64,000 bases of DNA from Nemophila menziesii (lineage: Eukaryota > Streptophyta > Magnoliopsida > Boraginales > Hydrophyllaceae), in assembly GCA_029959085.1 (NCBI GenBank), contig JARWIR010000018.1, positions 20,707,001-20,771,000 on the forward strand, written 5' to 3'. Below are positions 36,204 to 46,530 of this stretch, in pieces (position 1 is the stretch's first letter; each line of letters begins with the position of its first letter). The position numbers and the translations under genes were made by a program. The notes under the pieces are model-generated. The model ran no database searches and had not been told where the DNA came from. It was given only the letters and a program-made list of their open reading frames with translations.

Positions 36204-36656
36204 TTAAGAAGAAGAATTAGAACGGGGTACCTGGCCATGAAGATCCATCGTGTCCTCCTCCGAAGGGGAAGAATAATTATCAATATCCATGTACAAAGTT
36301 ACCTCTTCCAATGTTGACTTAATCTGTGTAATTTCCTTCCAAAGTGCTCCGATGTCTAGTTGTAAAAGTTCGAATTCTTGTTGCAAATTGTGAGCCCATG
36401 GAGGAATACCAGAATTAGTTTGAGAAGGAGAAGAACCTTGATCTTGATTTTGTGTCTTGTCTTCAAGCTTTGATGATACCCTCATCCTTGCTGTTAATTT
36501 CTTGTGTTGTGGTGGTGCAGGTGCCTTTTCTTCTTGTTCTTCAGTAGGCTCATCGAGATTGATGGCCTTTTCAATTGTGGAACCAGGAAAATTCTTGTTC
36601 TTCACTAGGATACAACACTCCCTCTTATAATCCATAGCATCTGTTCTGTTTGTCAT
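36204..36656 (-). CDS. Extra ORF after integrase in element B (env position)
   Basis: A 150-residue open frame on the same strand as gag-pol, lying between integrase and the 3' LTR, where Athila elements carry their third (env-like) ORF. It begins MTNRTDAMDYKRECC. The middle is Glu/Pro/Gln-rich and the C-terminal half (LQQEFELLQLDIGALWKEITQI) looks like a coiled coil. No transmembrane segment or signal peptide is seen, so env function is not supported. A TTGAGTTTGGGGT motif sits 10 nt before the ATG. It could be a true accessory protein or a decayed remnant of a longer ORF. Confidence 0.45.
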   Translation of the reverse strand: MTNRTDAMDYKRECCILVKNKNFPGSTIEKAINLDEPTEEQEEKAPAPPQHKKLTARMRVSSKLEDKTQNQDQGSSPSQTNSGIPPWAHNLQQEFELLQLDIGALWKEITQIKSTLEEVTLYMDIDNYSSPSEEDTMDLHGQVPRSNSSS

Positions 36657-37029
36657 GGTTGATTTGACCCCAAACTCAAGTTATACCAAGGATAGAATAA
36701 AGTTAAGAAAACTTGGTATAGCTTGAGTTTCTTGCTTGGATTAGATGAAGGAAGGTAGTTCTTGATGAATCTTGGAAGAATTCTTGGAAGCTTGATGATC
36801 TTGGTTGTGTTTAATGGTGTTTTGTGATGAATTCGATGAAGAGGATATGTTTATGGAGGATGGAGGAGAGAATTTGTGATGTTATTGTGTTTGTTGTGGA
36901 GGTTTAACCAAGCTTCAAGATGTATTTATAGGGTTGGGAGCTGGAAAATTTGTGTAGGAGAGGCTAGGGTTAAGTTTGGTAAGGTAGGAATTTGATTAGG
37001 CAAGAAACTCTTCACAAACCGCCTCTGTG

Positions 37030-37167
37030 CGGTATACCGGGCATAACCTCCGGTATACCGGACCCATCAGGTCTTCATTTTTTCGTCTCCGCTAAGACCC
37101 CGCGGTATATACCCCGTGGTACGGGTTTTCTTCCAGCGGTATACCGGGGTTCTGGGGCGGTATACCG
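37030..37167 (-). repeat. Dispersed palindromic word CCGGTATACCGG (element B)
   Basis: The CGGTATACCG core occurs exactly at 37030-37039, 37051-37060, 37137-37146 and 37158-37167, with the full 12-bp palindrome at 37050-37061. A variant, GCGGTATATACCCCG, lies at about 37102-37116. It sits between the integrase stop and the extra ORF. Confidence 0.85.
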
Positions 37168-37356
37168 GACCTCGCGCCGAATTTCTTCTTTCGTTTCCTA
37201 GCACCCCAAACTCAATTCCTGCACCATTAACACACTACCTTTCTCATTTCTTTTTAAAAGCAGACACTAAAACTTGATACTAACTTAGAATTATACACTA
37301 GGAATTGAAAAACTTAAAGCAATAAACTAATATACAATGAATTGGCTTTTGTTTAA

Positions 37357-37373
37357 CGTCGTTAAGCTCGACG
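37357..37373 (-). other. Post-integrase hairpin (element B)
   Basis: CGTCG-AGCTTAA-CGACG on the minus strand, 16 nt after the integrase stop; same position and stem as in element A. Confidence 0.6.
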
Positions 37374-37388
37374 GGTTACCTCTTGCAT

Positions 37389-38510
37389 CTATTCAGCTTC
37401 AAGGAGGTACATGACCTCCCCAGGATGTGGATCCACCATGCGATTAGTATCTTCGCCTCCATGATAGATTTTCAGACGATGACCATTCACCATAAAGGTG
37501 CGGTGTTCAGTTGGATGCTCAATCTCTATAGCTCCGTGAGGCGTAACTTTGGTCACAATGTAAGGACCAGACCACTTCGATCTCAACTTCCCCGGATAAT
37601 TGCTGAACTTGGAGTTGTATTTTAGGACCCTCTGTCCCACTTCGAATGTCTTTGCGCGGACGCGATTATCTTGCCACCTCTTCGTGTTCTCTTTGTAAAG
37701 CTTCGCGTTTTCATAGGCATGTAGTCTAAACTCATCAAGTTCATTCAGCTTCATCATACGATTCTCACCGGCCAAAGTAGGATCTTAATTCAACTGCGCT
37801 ATCGCCCAGTATGCACCTAATTCAAGTTCAAGAGGCAAGTGACAAGCCTTACCAAAAACCATACGATACGGAGATGCACCAACTGGAGTTTTAAACGCAG
37901 TACGATAAGCCCACAACGCATCATCTAGCTTCATAGACCAATCCTTCCTTGTGGGGCCAACAGTCTTTTCTAGAATAGATTTTACCTCTCGATTAGAGAC
38001 CTCAGCTTGACCATTGGCTTGTGGATGATACGCGGTAGATACACGATGTCTCACACCATACTTCTCTAGAACTGTCTTCAGATATTTGTTCACAAAATGT
38101 GAACCTCCATCACTGATAATAACTCGAGGTGTACCATGTCTAGTGAAGATGTGTGACTTTAAGAATTTAATCACTACTCGCGAATCATTAGTTGGTAGAG
38201 CTACAGCCTCTACCCATTTAGACACGTAATCAACAGCTAGTAGGATGTAAAGTATTCCCATTAGACGGTACAAAAGGACCCATGAAATCAATACCCCATA
38301 CATCAAATATCTCAACTTCAAGCACATTATTACGTGGCATCTCATCCCTCTTGGATATATTTCCAGCAAACTGTCATCTATGACACTTCTGAACATACTC
38401 ATGACAATCCTTATGTAAAGTAGGCCAATAAAAACCGGATTGTAGTACCTTAGCAGCTGTGCGGTCACCCTTGAAGTGTCCTCCGTATGGAGAATCATGA
38501 CAACTCGCAA
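37389..38510 (-). pseudogene. Athila integrase (element B), broken
   Basis: The rve core is in 38270-37788: the catalytic Asp of the second motif in ISDGGSHF and the Glu in [12 protein letters not shown] are intact. The first Asp (DFMGPF) lies upstream in another frame, so a frameshift falls near 38260. An in-frame TAA at 37785-37787 cuts off the C-terminal 128 residues (37775-37389), which end HPGEVMYLLEAE. The zinc-binding HHCC part belongs to the preceding frame. Inactive as it stands. Confidence 0.88.
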
Positions 38511-39597
38511 TCACTGCCCAAACATCTCTCTCAGGTATGCATCTTCTCACCATTTGATCACTACACACCTTGTAGAGGAAAGGATCCTCCCAAAAGAACT
38601 GTTTAGCACAATGAATCAATGTTTTCTTGTCTTGTGATGTGGCTCCTTGAGGAAAGTTACCACTCACAATTAGATTTGCAATGTCAGCATACCATGGAGT
38701 ACCATCATTTATAGCAAATAAACTCTCATCAGGGAACTCTTCTCGAACCAACTCAGGATCACTATTAAGCTTAGAACCTTCAAGACGTGACAAGTGATCT
38801 GCAACCTGATTTTCATAACCCTTTTGATCTCGGATTTCTAGGTCAAACTCTTGTAACAATAACACCCATCTGATTAAGCGCGGCTTAGCATCTTTCTTTT
38901 CCATAAGGTATCTAATTGCAGAATGATCAGTAAAAACAACAACTTTCGCCCCAAGAAGATAGGAACAAAATTTGTCGAATGCATATACTACAGCTAGTAA
39001 CTCCTTCTCAGTTACGGTATAATTCACTTGAGCACTTGTAAAAACCTTACTAGCGTAGTAGATGGAATGAAATACCTTATCTTTTCGTTGTCCCAGAACA
39101 GCACCCATAGCAAGATCACTAGCATCACACATAACTTCAAACGGAATCTTCCAATCAGGAGGTAATACAATCGGTGCAGAAATAAGCTTCTCTTTAATCT
39201 TTTGAAAGGCCATCATGCAAGCTTCATCAAACAGGAATTTGGCATCCTTTTCAAGTAAGTTACACAATGGCTTAGAGATCTTGGAGAAGTCCTTGATGAA
39301 ACGTCGGTAAAAACCAGCATGACCTAAGAAACTTCTTACCCCTTTAACAGAAATCGGAGGGGGAAGAGTTTTAATTACCTCAATCTTTGCGCGATCAACT
39401 TCCATACCTGAACTCGAAACCTTGTGTCCCAACACTATACCCTCACGAACCATAAAGTGACACTTTTTCCAGTTCAAAACCAAGTCAGTTTCCTTGCATC
39501 TAACTAACACCTTCTCCAAATTCCGCAAGCACTTATCAAAGTTATCACCAAATACAGAGAAGTCATCCATAAATACCTCAAGGAAATCATCGATCAT
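38374..39597 (-). pseudogene. Athila RT C-terminus, RNase H and integrase zinc domain (element B)
   Basis: A 407-codon open stretch. RT catalytic box FMDD at residues 9-12, then the RT thumb. RNase H carries its acidic residues in VMCDAS, TEKE, FTDHSAI and VADHLSRL. The integrase N-terminal zinc domain has H and C residues in [11 protein letters not shown] and [10 protein letters not shown] stop (TAG) at 39601-39603 separates it from the upstream RT part. Element A has TGG there, so a G-to-A change is the likely cause. A TGA after QKCHR ends it. Confidence 0.9.
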
Positions 39598-39600
39598 GTC

Positions 39601-41847
39601 CTAGAAAATCGCCATCATACATCTTTGAAAAGTAGCAGGTGCATTACATAATCCAAATGGCATCCTTCGAAAGGCAAAGGTACCAAAAGGACATGTAAAA
39701 GTGGTCTTGTGTTGGTCTTTTGGATCTACATAAATCTGATTGTACCCTGAATAACCATCCAAAAAGCAATAATATTCTCTACCAGCTAGCTTGTCTAACC
39801 TCTGATCAATAAACGGAAGAGGGAAGTGATCTTTTTTGGTGGCCTTGTTCAACTTACGGTAATCCATACACACTCTCCAACCCACAACGGTCCTCGATGG
39901 TATGGCTTCATTCTGTTCATTCAAGATGGTAGTAATACCACCCTTCTTTGGTACGCATTGAACCGGACTCACCCATTCACTGCTAGCAATAGGATAGATA
40001 ATTCCTGCGTCTAGCAACTTGATAACCTCTTTCTTCACCACTTCTTTCATAGCTGGCATTAATCTTCTTAGTCCTTCGATTGAGCGTGCATTTTCATCGT
40101 CCAGAATGATCTTGTGTTGGCAATAGGAAGGACTAATACCTTTGATGTCAGCAATAGTCCAACCAATCGCCTCTTTGTTAGCTCGTAGGATGCACAATAG
40201 TTTTTCTTCTTGAAGACCTGTTAAAGTAGCTGAAACAATAACAGGTAGAGTTTTGTTAGTATCTAAATACGCATACCTCAGGTGAGTCGGAAGCGGCTTT
40301 TCTTCTAGTTTCGGGGGAGCTTCGATAGATGGTTTATTTTTAATAACTATCTCCCCCGGTTCTCGTACAGGTTCATAAGTGAGACGCTTCTGCTTCGGAT
40401 ATCCAGAGTTAAGAGCTACCACTGTTTTGGCTAACTCTTCAATTGGTTTTGGTAAGTCAAGTGTTCGGGCAGCTTGCAAGATATCACCGAAGTTCATGTA
40501 TTCCCATACTTCTCGTGTGGCTAAATCAATTACGTCCAATTGGAAACAATCCTCTCTCAAATCTGGAAACTTCATTGCCCTAAACACGTTGAACTTTACC
40601 TCCTCGTCTTGGATTCGCATTGTCAATTCTCCATTTTCTACATCAATAACAGTACGCCCCGTGGCTAGGAATGGTCGTCCCAAGATGATGGGGACATTCC
40701 TATCCGCGTCGTATTCAAGAATAACAAAATCGACAGGAAAAATTGAAGTACCTGCCTTGACGAGGGCATCTTCTATGCGTCCCTCTGGATGTACGAGGGA
40801 TCTGTCAGCCATTTGTAGGACCATGGATGTCGGCCTTGCTTCTCCTATCTTTAACATCTCGAAAATTGATTTGGGCATGAGATTGATACTCGCTCCCAAA
40901 TCACACAAAGCTTTACCTTGCCACTCATTGCCAATGGAAATAGGAATTGTAAAACTCCCAGGATCAAGTAGTTTTGGTGGCAATTTGCTTTGGCATATGG
41001 CACTACATTCTTCAGGCAAACCTATCATCTCATTCTCAAGGTGTGGTCTTTTGTTGGCGATGGCTCTTTTCAGGAATTTGACGTATTTCGGCACATCTCT
41101 AATAGCATCTAAGAACGGAATGTTAATATTAAGACCACTTACCACATTCAGGAATTTCTGATAGTCAGCCATATCGCCTTTCTTCTGAACTCTTGAGGGA
41201 AAAGGTGGAGGAGGACGGGTTACTGTAGTATCTGGCTTCTTTGGCTTTTCCGGAATCTTCTCCACTTCTATTACTTCAGGTTCATCTTCTTTCTCCCCCA
41301 CATCTTTTACCGGTTTTCCCTTCACAGTTGTTTCTTTTTCTTTCATTACGGGAAAAGGAGGTGGTGGGAGATTCTTACCACTTCTAAGTGTCACTGCATT
41401 ACAATCTTCTCTTTGCTTGGATTCTTCAGTGTCACTCGGTAATTGTCCTTGTGGACGTTGATTCAATTGCTTTTCCATCTGCGCCATCTGAGTTTCCATC
41501 AATTTAAGTGCTGCAGCTGTAATTTGTTGAACTGTGATTAGTGTTGTCAAGGTTTGCTGCACATCTAATGCACCTTCTTGAGGTTGAGCAGGTAGAGCTT
41601 TTTGGTTCATGGTTTCGGTATAAGCATCTTGAGGAGGTTGTCTCTGAGCTTGATTTCCGTATGCTTGTCCACCTTGGTAGTTGTTTTGAGGTCTTGGTTG
41701 AAAGTTATTTCCTTGGGGACGTGGTTGATATGCATAAGTTGGATTAGCAGCCCCATTTGGATTTGAATATTGGAAACCCGGATGGTTTCTATTTGGTTGA
41801 TAGCCTTGACCACTTGAATTGTAATTTCCTCGGTTGGATACGAACAT
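39601..41847 (-). pseudogene. Athila gag C-terminus, aspartic protease and RT N-terminus (element B)
   Basis: 748 open codons. A Gln/Asn/Pro-rich gag tail (residues 1-90), a linker with LRSGK and PPPPFPSRV, and an aspartic protease with CDLGAS (active-site Asp at about 316) and ILGRPF (388-393). RT motifs follow: VKKEVIKLLDAGIIYPI (604-620), [15 protein letters not shown] (656-670), FLDGYSGYNQI (696-706) and MPFGLCNAPATFQ (729-741). The RT is cut before its catalytic box by the stop at 39601. Otherwise well preserved. Confidence 0.92.
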
Positions 41848-41913
41848 TACGGATTCTGGATTGTTTTGACAAGTCTCCCAATCATGATCTTGTGTACCAC
41901 AGTTAGAACATCC

Positions 41914-42891
41914 TTAAACTTCTTGTGTAACATTAACATATGCTCTTCTACCAGTAACACTTTTCGTAACAGCTAGAGCAAGCTGTTTCAGTTGTTGTTC
42001 GAGTTTTGTTTCCATGGCGGTGAATTTTTCTTCAATCAGTGAAATATTTCCACCTCGGACATGTGTTCTTACGGTATTCCAACCTAGTTCATTTGTTACA
42101 GTTCTATTCAAAATAATCTTAGCATGGACTGGTTGTACCCGTAAAAATGCACCACCACAAAGTAAGTCTAGATCCTTTCTTGAAGAGCCATCAAGTCCTC
42201 GGTAAAATATCTTCATCTGTTGAACTTCTGTGAGGCCATGATCAGGGACTCTTCTTAAGCAAATCTGAAATCTCTTCCAACTTCTACCCAAAGTCTCGTC
42301 TTCCTCTTGTTTGAGTGACGTTATTTCAACTTGCGCATCTAATCTCATATTCGTTGGGTAGTATCTATCAAAGATCGCGGTTTGTAATGCGTCCCATGTT
42401 GTAATTGTTTCGGGTTCTTGAGAATCATACCACTCACTTGCTCCATCAATAACGAAGTATCTTAAATTAGCAAAAAACATTTTCTCTTTAGTTACTCCTT
42501 GCGTAATATAAGAATCGCAAATTTGCATGAACTTCTGTACAACACGGATCGGATCTTCGCTAGGTACTCCTCGGAAATTGCCATAACTTTGAAACTGAGA
42601 TAACATACCAGGATCGGGTCTGTATCTCGCGACATTAATATCTACAGGGCCAATTCCGAGGGCAGGAGCTCGAAACGGAGCTTCTTCAGGGCCATTGATG
42701 AACCACGGATCATTATTTTGAGCAACAGGAGCAGCTGGAGGGTTGAGTTGTTGATTTTCAACTTGGTCTTCAGCCATTGTTTCTCTTGCTAATTGCTCCT
42801 CTAACTCTTTTGCTTTAGCGTCTCTCTTTCTTTTGTTTGCTTCTCGAACTAGGTTTTCGGGATTTGCAAGAATCACGATATCTTCACGCAT
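41914..42891 (-). pseudogene. Athila gag (element B)
   Basis: 325 codons from the ATG at 42891. The capsid-like retrotransposon gag domain spans about residues 85-270, with DPIRVVQKFMQICDSYI, ASEWYDSQEP, WDALQTAIFDRYYP and ETLGRSWKRFQ. An in-frame TAA at 41914-41916 falls just before the zinc knuckle (CSNCGTQDHDWETC at 41910-41870), separating capsid from nucleocapsid. The leader upstream (42892-43011) is non-coding. Confidence 0.92.
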
Positions 42892-43011
42892 AAACCAAAA
42901 CCTGTAAACCTGAGAAAGAAAGACAACCCAAAGCGTAAAACTGAAAAATAAAACTAAAACTAAACTAACAATTAAACTACTAAAAGATTAACACCGGGGT
43001 CACACGCTACC

Positions 43012-43030
43012 GTCCCCGGCAGCGGCGCCA
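43012..43030 (-). other. tRNA-Asp-type primer-binding site of element B
   Basis: Minus strand TGGCGCCGCTGCCGGGGAC, six bases from the 5' LTR edge at 43037. It is followed by a leader (GGACGGTAGCGTGTGACC) that element C shares. Confidence 0.85.
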
Positions 43031-43036
43031 AAAACT

Positions 43037-43323
43037 TGGTGGGTCCTGGTGTGTTATAAAATAAATGCGAAAGTAAAGGAACCACTTAACCGCAAGTGTA
43101 CGGTTGTCCAAGTAATATTCGATAAATCGAGTTCGTTCGCAGGGACGGATTAGGCACAACTAAGGTATTAATCAAAAAAGTAAGAATAATTGCTTAACAG
43201 AAAAATAAAATAAAGATTTTTGTTTGGTTTTATAAATTAAAATGCAAGAAAATAAATTATGGAATTAAAAGAAAGCAAATAAAAGGGACTTGAAACTTCA
43301 GATGAGAAAGAGTACTTGATCCT
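43037..43323 (-). repeat. 5' LTR of element B, gag-proximal part
   Basis: The PBS-proximal 287 bp of the LTR, ending at the ATCCT duplication (43319-43323) where element C entered. Compared with the 3' LTR it has 12 extra bases (near 43231). Confidence 0.9.
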
Positions 43324-44893
43324 TGATGTCTCCCTAAATGTTCTAATTTTATGCCCTTGGGAGACATCATTTTTTGTGTTTATTTGATTAATTTAATAGA
43401 CTTTTGGGCTAAATATGCAATAATCCGAATTTCCTCTTTTATTTCTAGTATTTTTGATTTATTAAACTTTTGCGCGTAATATTGTGTATTTTAGTGAAAA
43501 GTTTGTAGGTTTTGAATATTAGCTAGGAGAGGAACACGAGAATAAAGTCAAAGATCGTGATATGGAGTCAAAGCTTGAAGATAAATCCCGAAAAGAATTA
43601 TATTTTGAAGCTGCAAATCTGGAAAACAGGCCAAAGATTGCTGATTTCGAGGCACTTACGAGTTGATTTAGCCGCTGACCTTTGAAGAGATTATGTTCTT
43701 TATCGAGTTACGGAAATTTAGCAAGTGATTTCAGGTCAATCGGAGTTATAACGAATCGGATAGAGTTGTTTTAGTAGAGGTGGTGCAGCAGTTACGGGAT
43801 TTGGGCTTAATTAGTGGACTTGGGCTTTTCTAATTTTTACTTAATCCTTAAGTAAAAGCCCTAATCCGATTTTATCATTATAAATAGGCTTTTAGACCTC
43901 ATTATTCAGTACCTCTCATTATATTCTTCAAATTAAAACATCATTAGAAGAGAGCGTCAAGAAGAAAAGAAGCTTGGAGCTGGAGACTGTCTATATCTCC
44001 ACGTTGCAGCCAATTCATCTTCCTAATTAGGTTTCTATTTTCCTTTCTGTAAAACAATTATGAATTCCTTTTTATTTATTTTCTTAGTTTTTCCAATTAT
44101 GAGCTAATTTTAATTAGTGTTTGAGATCGCATTATGGATTGATTTTGATTCTATTTTATTCCATGCTTTTGTATTTGGGATTGTTACAATTGAAATCAAA
44201 TTGGGTATTAGGTATTTTTCATTAATTTGTTCTTAATAACTATAATTGACGTAATTAACCAATCATAGGTCTTAGTATCTAGGCTATTCCAATTAGTGGC
44301 AATTGGATCACCTTGACGGGGGGTTTAGGTACAGAAATAATTAATGAATGTAGGATAGAAATTATTTGACTCTGGCGAGCGTAATTAATCCTATGGCCAA
44401 TTGGGTAAAATAAACTTAATCACTTAAGAATGGACTATAATCACCCTGACGGGGTTTGTAGCATTTAAGAGTAGCTCCTTAGTCCACCCTGACGGGGGTA
44501 AGGATGACCTTAGAATCCCGACCATTACTTTTTACCAATTTGTCCCTTAAACGAAACATGGAATAAATAAAAGTTAGATGAAATCCTTGCGTATCTCAAG
44601 TGCTACTTTCTCATACTTGCGTTTTACTTTTATTTACTTGCGTCTTAGTTAATTATTTGCATTTTCCATTTAGTCTTTCATTACTTAGAATAATAAAAAC
44701 AAACAAACAATCATTATATCTTTTACTTGCTTTCATAAGTGCAACCAATCATTACTTGATAAGCATTGTAGTCAACCATCCCGTCCTTGGAACGAATCTG
44801 TTTTATCAACTATATTACTTGGGACAACCGTACACTTGCGGTTGTGGTTCGATTATTTATTGCATTTATTTTAGAACACACAAAGGACCACCA
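43324..44893 (+). repeat. 5' LTR of element C
   Basis: TGATGTCTCCC to GGACCACCA. TATAAATAG at 43879-43887 is a probable promoter, with a leader of about 1 kb before the PBS. The short open frame at 44600-44923 occurs in both LTRs and is not a gene. Confidence 0.95.
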
Positions 44894-44899
44894 AGCTTT

Positions 44900-44917
44900 T
44901 GGCGCCGCTGCCGGGGA
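44900..44917 (+). other. tRNA-Asp-type primer-binding site of element C
   Basis: TGGCGCCGCTGCCGGGGA, six bases after the LTR. The next 30 bases match B's leader closely. Confidence 0.85.
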
Positions 44918-45054
44918 CGGTAGCGTGTGACCACGGTGTTTATCCTTTAGTGATAGTTGCATTTATTTTTATTTTTCAGTTTTACGCTTGTGTTTGTTTT
45001 GTTTTGTTTTTACAGGTGCTTTATTCAGGTAATGATCAAGAAATTTAATTAAAG

Positions 45055-46248
45055 ATGTATAGAGGACATTACCCAGATCCCGATCCATATGACTATTGGG
45101 AAGACTCTTCAGGACAACAACAATGGGGTATAAATTCTTACCAACAACCATATCAATACCCGCAAGAGCAAGGATGGAACAATCAATGGATCGGGAATAA
45201 TCAACAACAAACGCCATATCACTATCAACAAGAACAAGTATGGAACCACCATTGGGTTGAAACCATTCAACAGTATCCACCTCATCAAAATCAGCATGAT
45301 ATACTACTAGAGAAAGCCAATCGCCTACTCGAGGAATTCAAGGCAGGAGAGCCAGAACGTAAGAAAAGAGACGAGGAATTCAAAGCCACCCATGCACTCA
45401 TACAACAGAGCCTAGATGAATGGGATGCCCGAAACAACTCTCTTAACTTAGCTGAAAGTGGTAGTAAGTCTTATGAAGGTCCCACTCCCTCGAGGGATGG
45501 AACAGATCAATTGGAAGAAGTTGTTGAGGAGGAGGTGTTGAAAGAAGGTGAGAATCTTGTTAGCATAGTGGAAGAAGGAGTAGCAACGCAAATCCTAGAA
45601 GTTAACACAGAGATTGCTATTCCTATGGTGTGTGCACATGATCAAGGTATAGAACGAAAAAGGGAGGAAGAGGTGATCGAGATTAGAGAGATTTCACAGA
45701 AAGAATATTATGAGGTAATAGTGGAAGATTGGGTTGAAAGTGAAGACGAATGTGAAATGGTTGGAGAATCAATTGAAGAATTGAAAGTTAAAGATAAAAT
45801 AGAAATTGAATATCCGCCACAAGAAGTTCACCAATCACCATCTCTACCACAAATCATTATTAAAGATGAAAAATCAGAATCACCTCGACTACCACAAATG
45901 ATCAATATGTGTTATACAAGCAAGGTGCCACACCGCGAGAGCAAAAAGGCAAGGAGGAGAACCTACCCACCACATTTTAAAGACGAATCTGAGATTGAAA
46001 CAAGGAATAAAAATAAGCTTATACCGTTGATAACGGTTATCTACTCCAATGTGGTGGAAAATGAGTTTCGTCGTGAAAGTAAGAAGGCGAAACGAAGTAC
46101 TTACCCACCCCCTTTCAGAGATCGATTGAATAATATTATAAGGGGGAAGGTTCTAAAGCTTTTACATCAAGGAAGAGGTGAGTTTAAGCGGAGGAACACC
46201 GCAAGGGCCTCAATACCATCTTCATGGAAGGTAACGCGTCGAACTTAA
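45055..46248 (+). CDS. 397-residue ORF of element C, unknown function
   Basis: This is the only long ORF of a very young element. The N-terminus is Tyr/Gln/Trp-rich with short repeats (YQQPYQYPQEQGWNNQW, then YHYQQEQVWNHHW). A charged coiled-coil-like stretch follows (about residues 82-120). Then comes a Glu-rich middle, and a basic C-terminus with a duplicated motif (RESKKARRRTYPPHF and RESKKAKRSTYPPPF). No capsid fold, zinc knuckle or enzyme motif is seen. Its stop lies just before the post-integrase hairpin, so the ORF occupies the whole gag-pol slot. The N-terminal repeats recall the Gln/Asn/Pro-rich gag tail of B, so it may be a highly diverged or shuffled gag derivative. An intact frame is expected in so young a copy and does not prove selection. 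Confidence 0.75.
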   Translation: MYRGHYPDPDPYDYWEDSSGQQQWGINSYQQPYQYPQEQGWNNQWIGNNQQQTPYHYQQEQVWNHHWVETIQQYPPHQNQHDILLEKANRLLEEFKAGEPERKKRDEEFKATHALIQQSLDEWDARNNSLNLAESGSKSYEGPTPSRDGTDQLEEVVEEEVLKEGENLVSIVEEGVATQILEVNTEIAIPMVCAHDQGIERKREEEVIEIREISQKEYYEVIVEDWVESEDECEMVGESIEELKVKDKIEIEYPPQEVHQSPSLPQIIIKDEKSESPRLPQMINMCYTSKVPHRESKKARRRTYPPHFKDESEIETRNKNKLIPLITVIYSNVVENEFRRESKKAKRSTYPPPFRDRLNNIIRGKVLKLLHQGRGEFKRRNTARASIPSSWKVTRRT

Positions 46249-46253
46249 AGACG
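46237..46253 (+). other. Post-integrase-type hairpin (element C)
   Basis: CGTCG-AACTTAA-AGACG, four of five stem pairs kept. It overlaps the ORF stop and is followed by TTGCTTTCATGTCTTTT as in element A. Confidence 0.55.
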
Positions 46254-46470
46254 TAATAAACAAAAGTGCTTCTTGGGAGACAACCCATGCTATAAATTGC
46301 TTTCATGTCTTTTCAAATTTTTAGTGTAAATTAGAGTAATGGTTATTGATTTAGTGTTTATTTGTAAGAAATGAGGAAGGTTGGTGTTTTTGATGATTAC
46401 AGGAGTGAAGGTCACGAGTTTGGGGTACCTAGAACGAAAAAGAATGAAAATTTTGGTTCCAATACAGTAG

Positions 46471-46530
46471 AAACCGGGTACCCGGTTTGTAGAATGCGGG
46501 TACCCGTTTTCGGTGCTGTACCCCAGGTAT
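46471..46530 (+). repeat. Dispersed palindromic word CCGGGTACCCGG (element C)
   Basis: AAACCGGGTACCCGGTTT at 46471-46488 is an 18-bp perfect palindrome. CGGGTACCCG follows at 46497-46506. Degenerate GGGTACC/GTACCCC forms occur at 46422-46429 and 46518-46524. Confidence 0.8.

Noticed and set aside
40379..41161. 260-residue plus-strand ORF
   Set aside because: It is a shadow of the well-supported minus-strand gag-protease frame of element B.
44600..44923. 107-residue ORF as a gene
   Set aside because: It lies in the LTR of element C, recurs at 50250 in the other LTR and has a different end depending on what follows the LTR.
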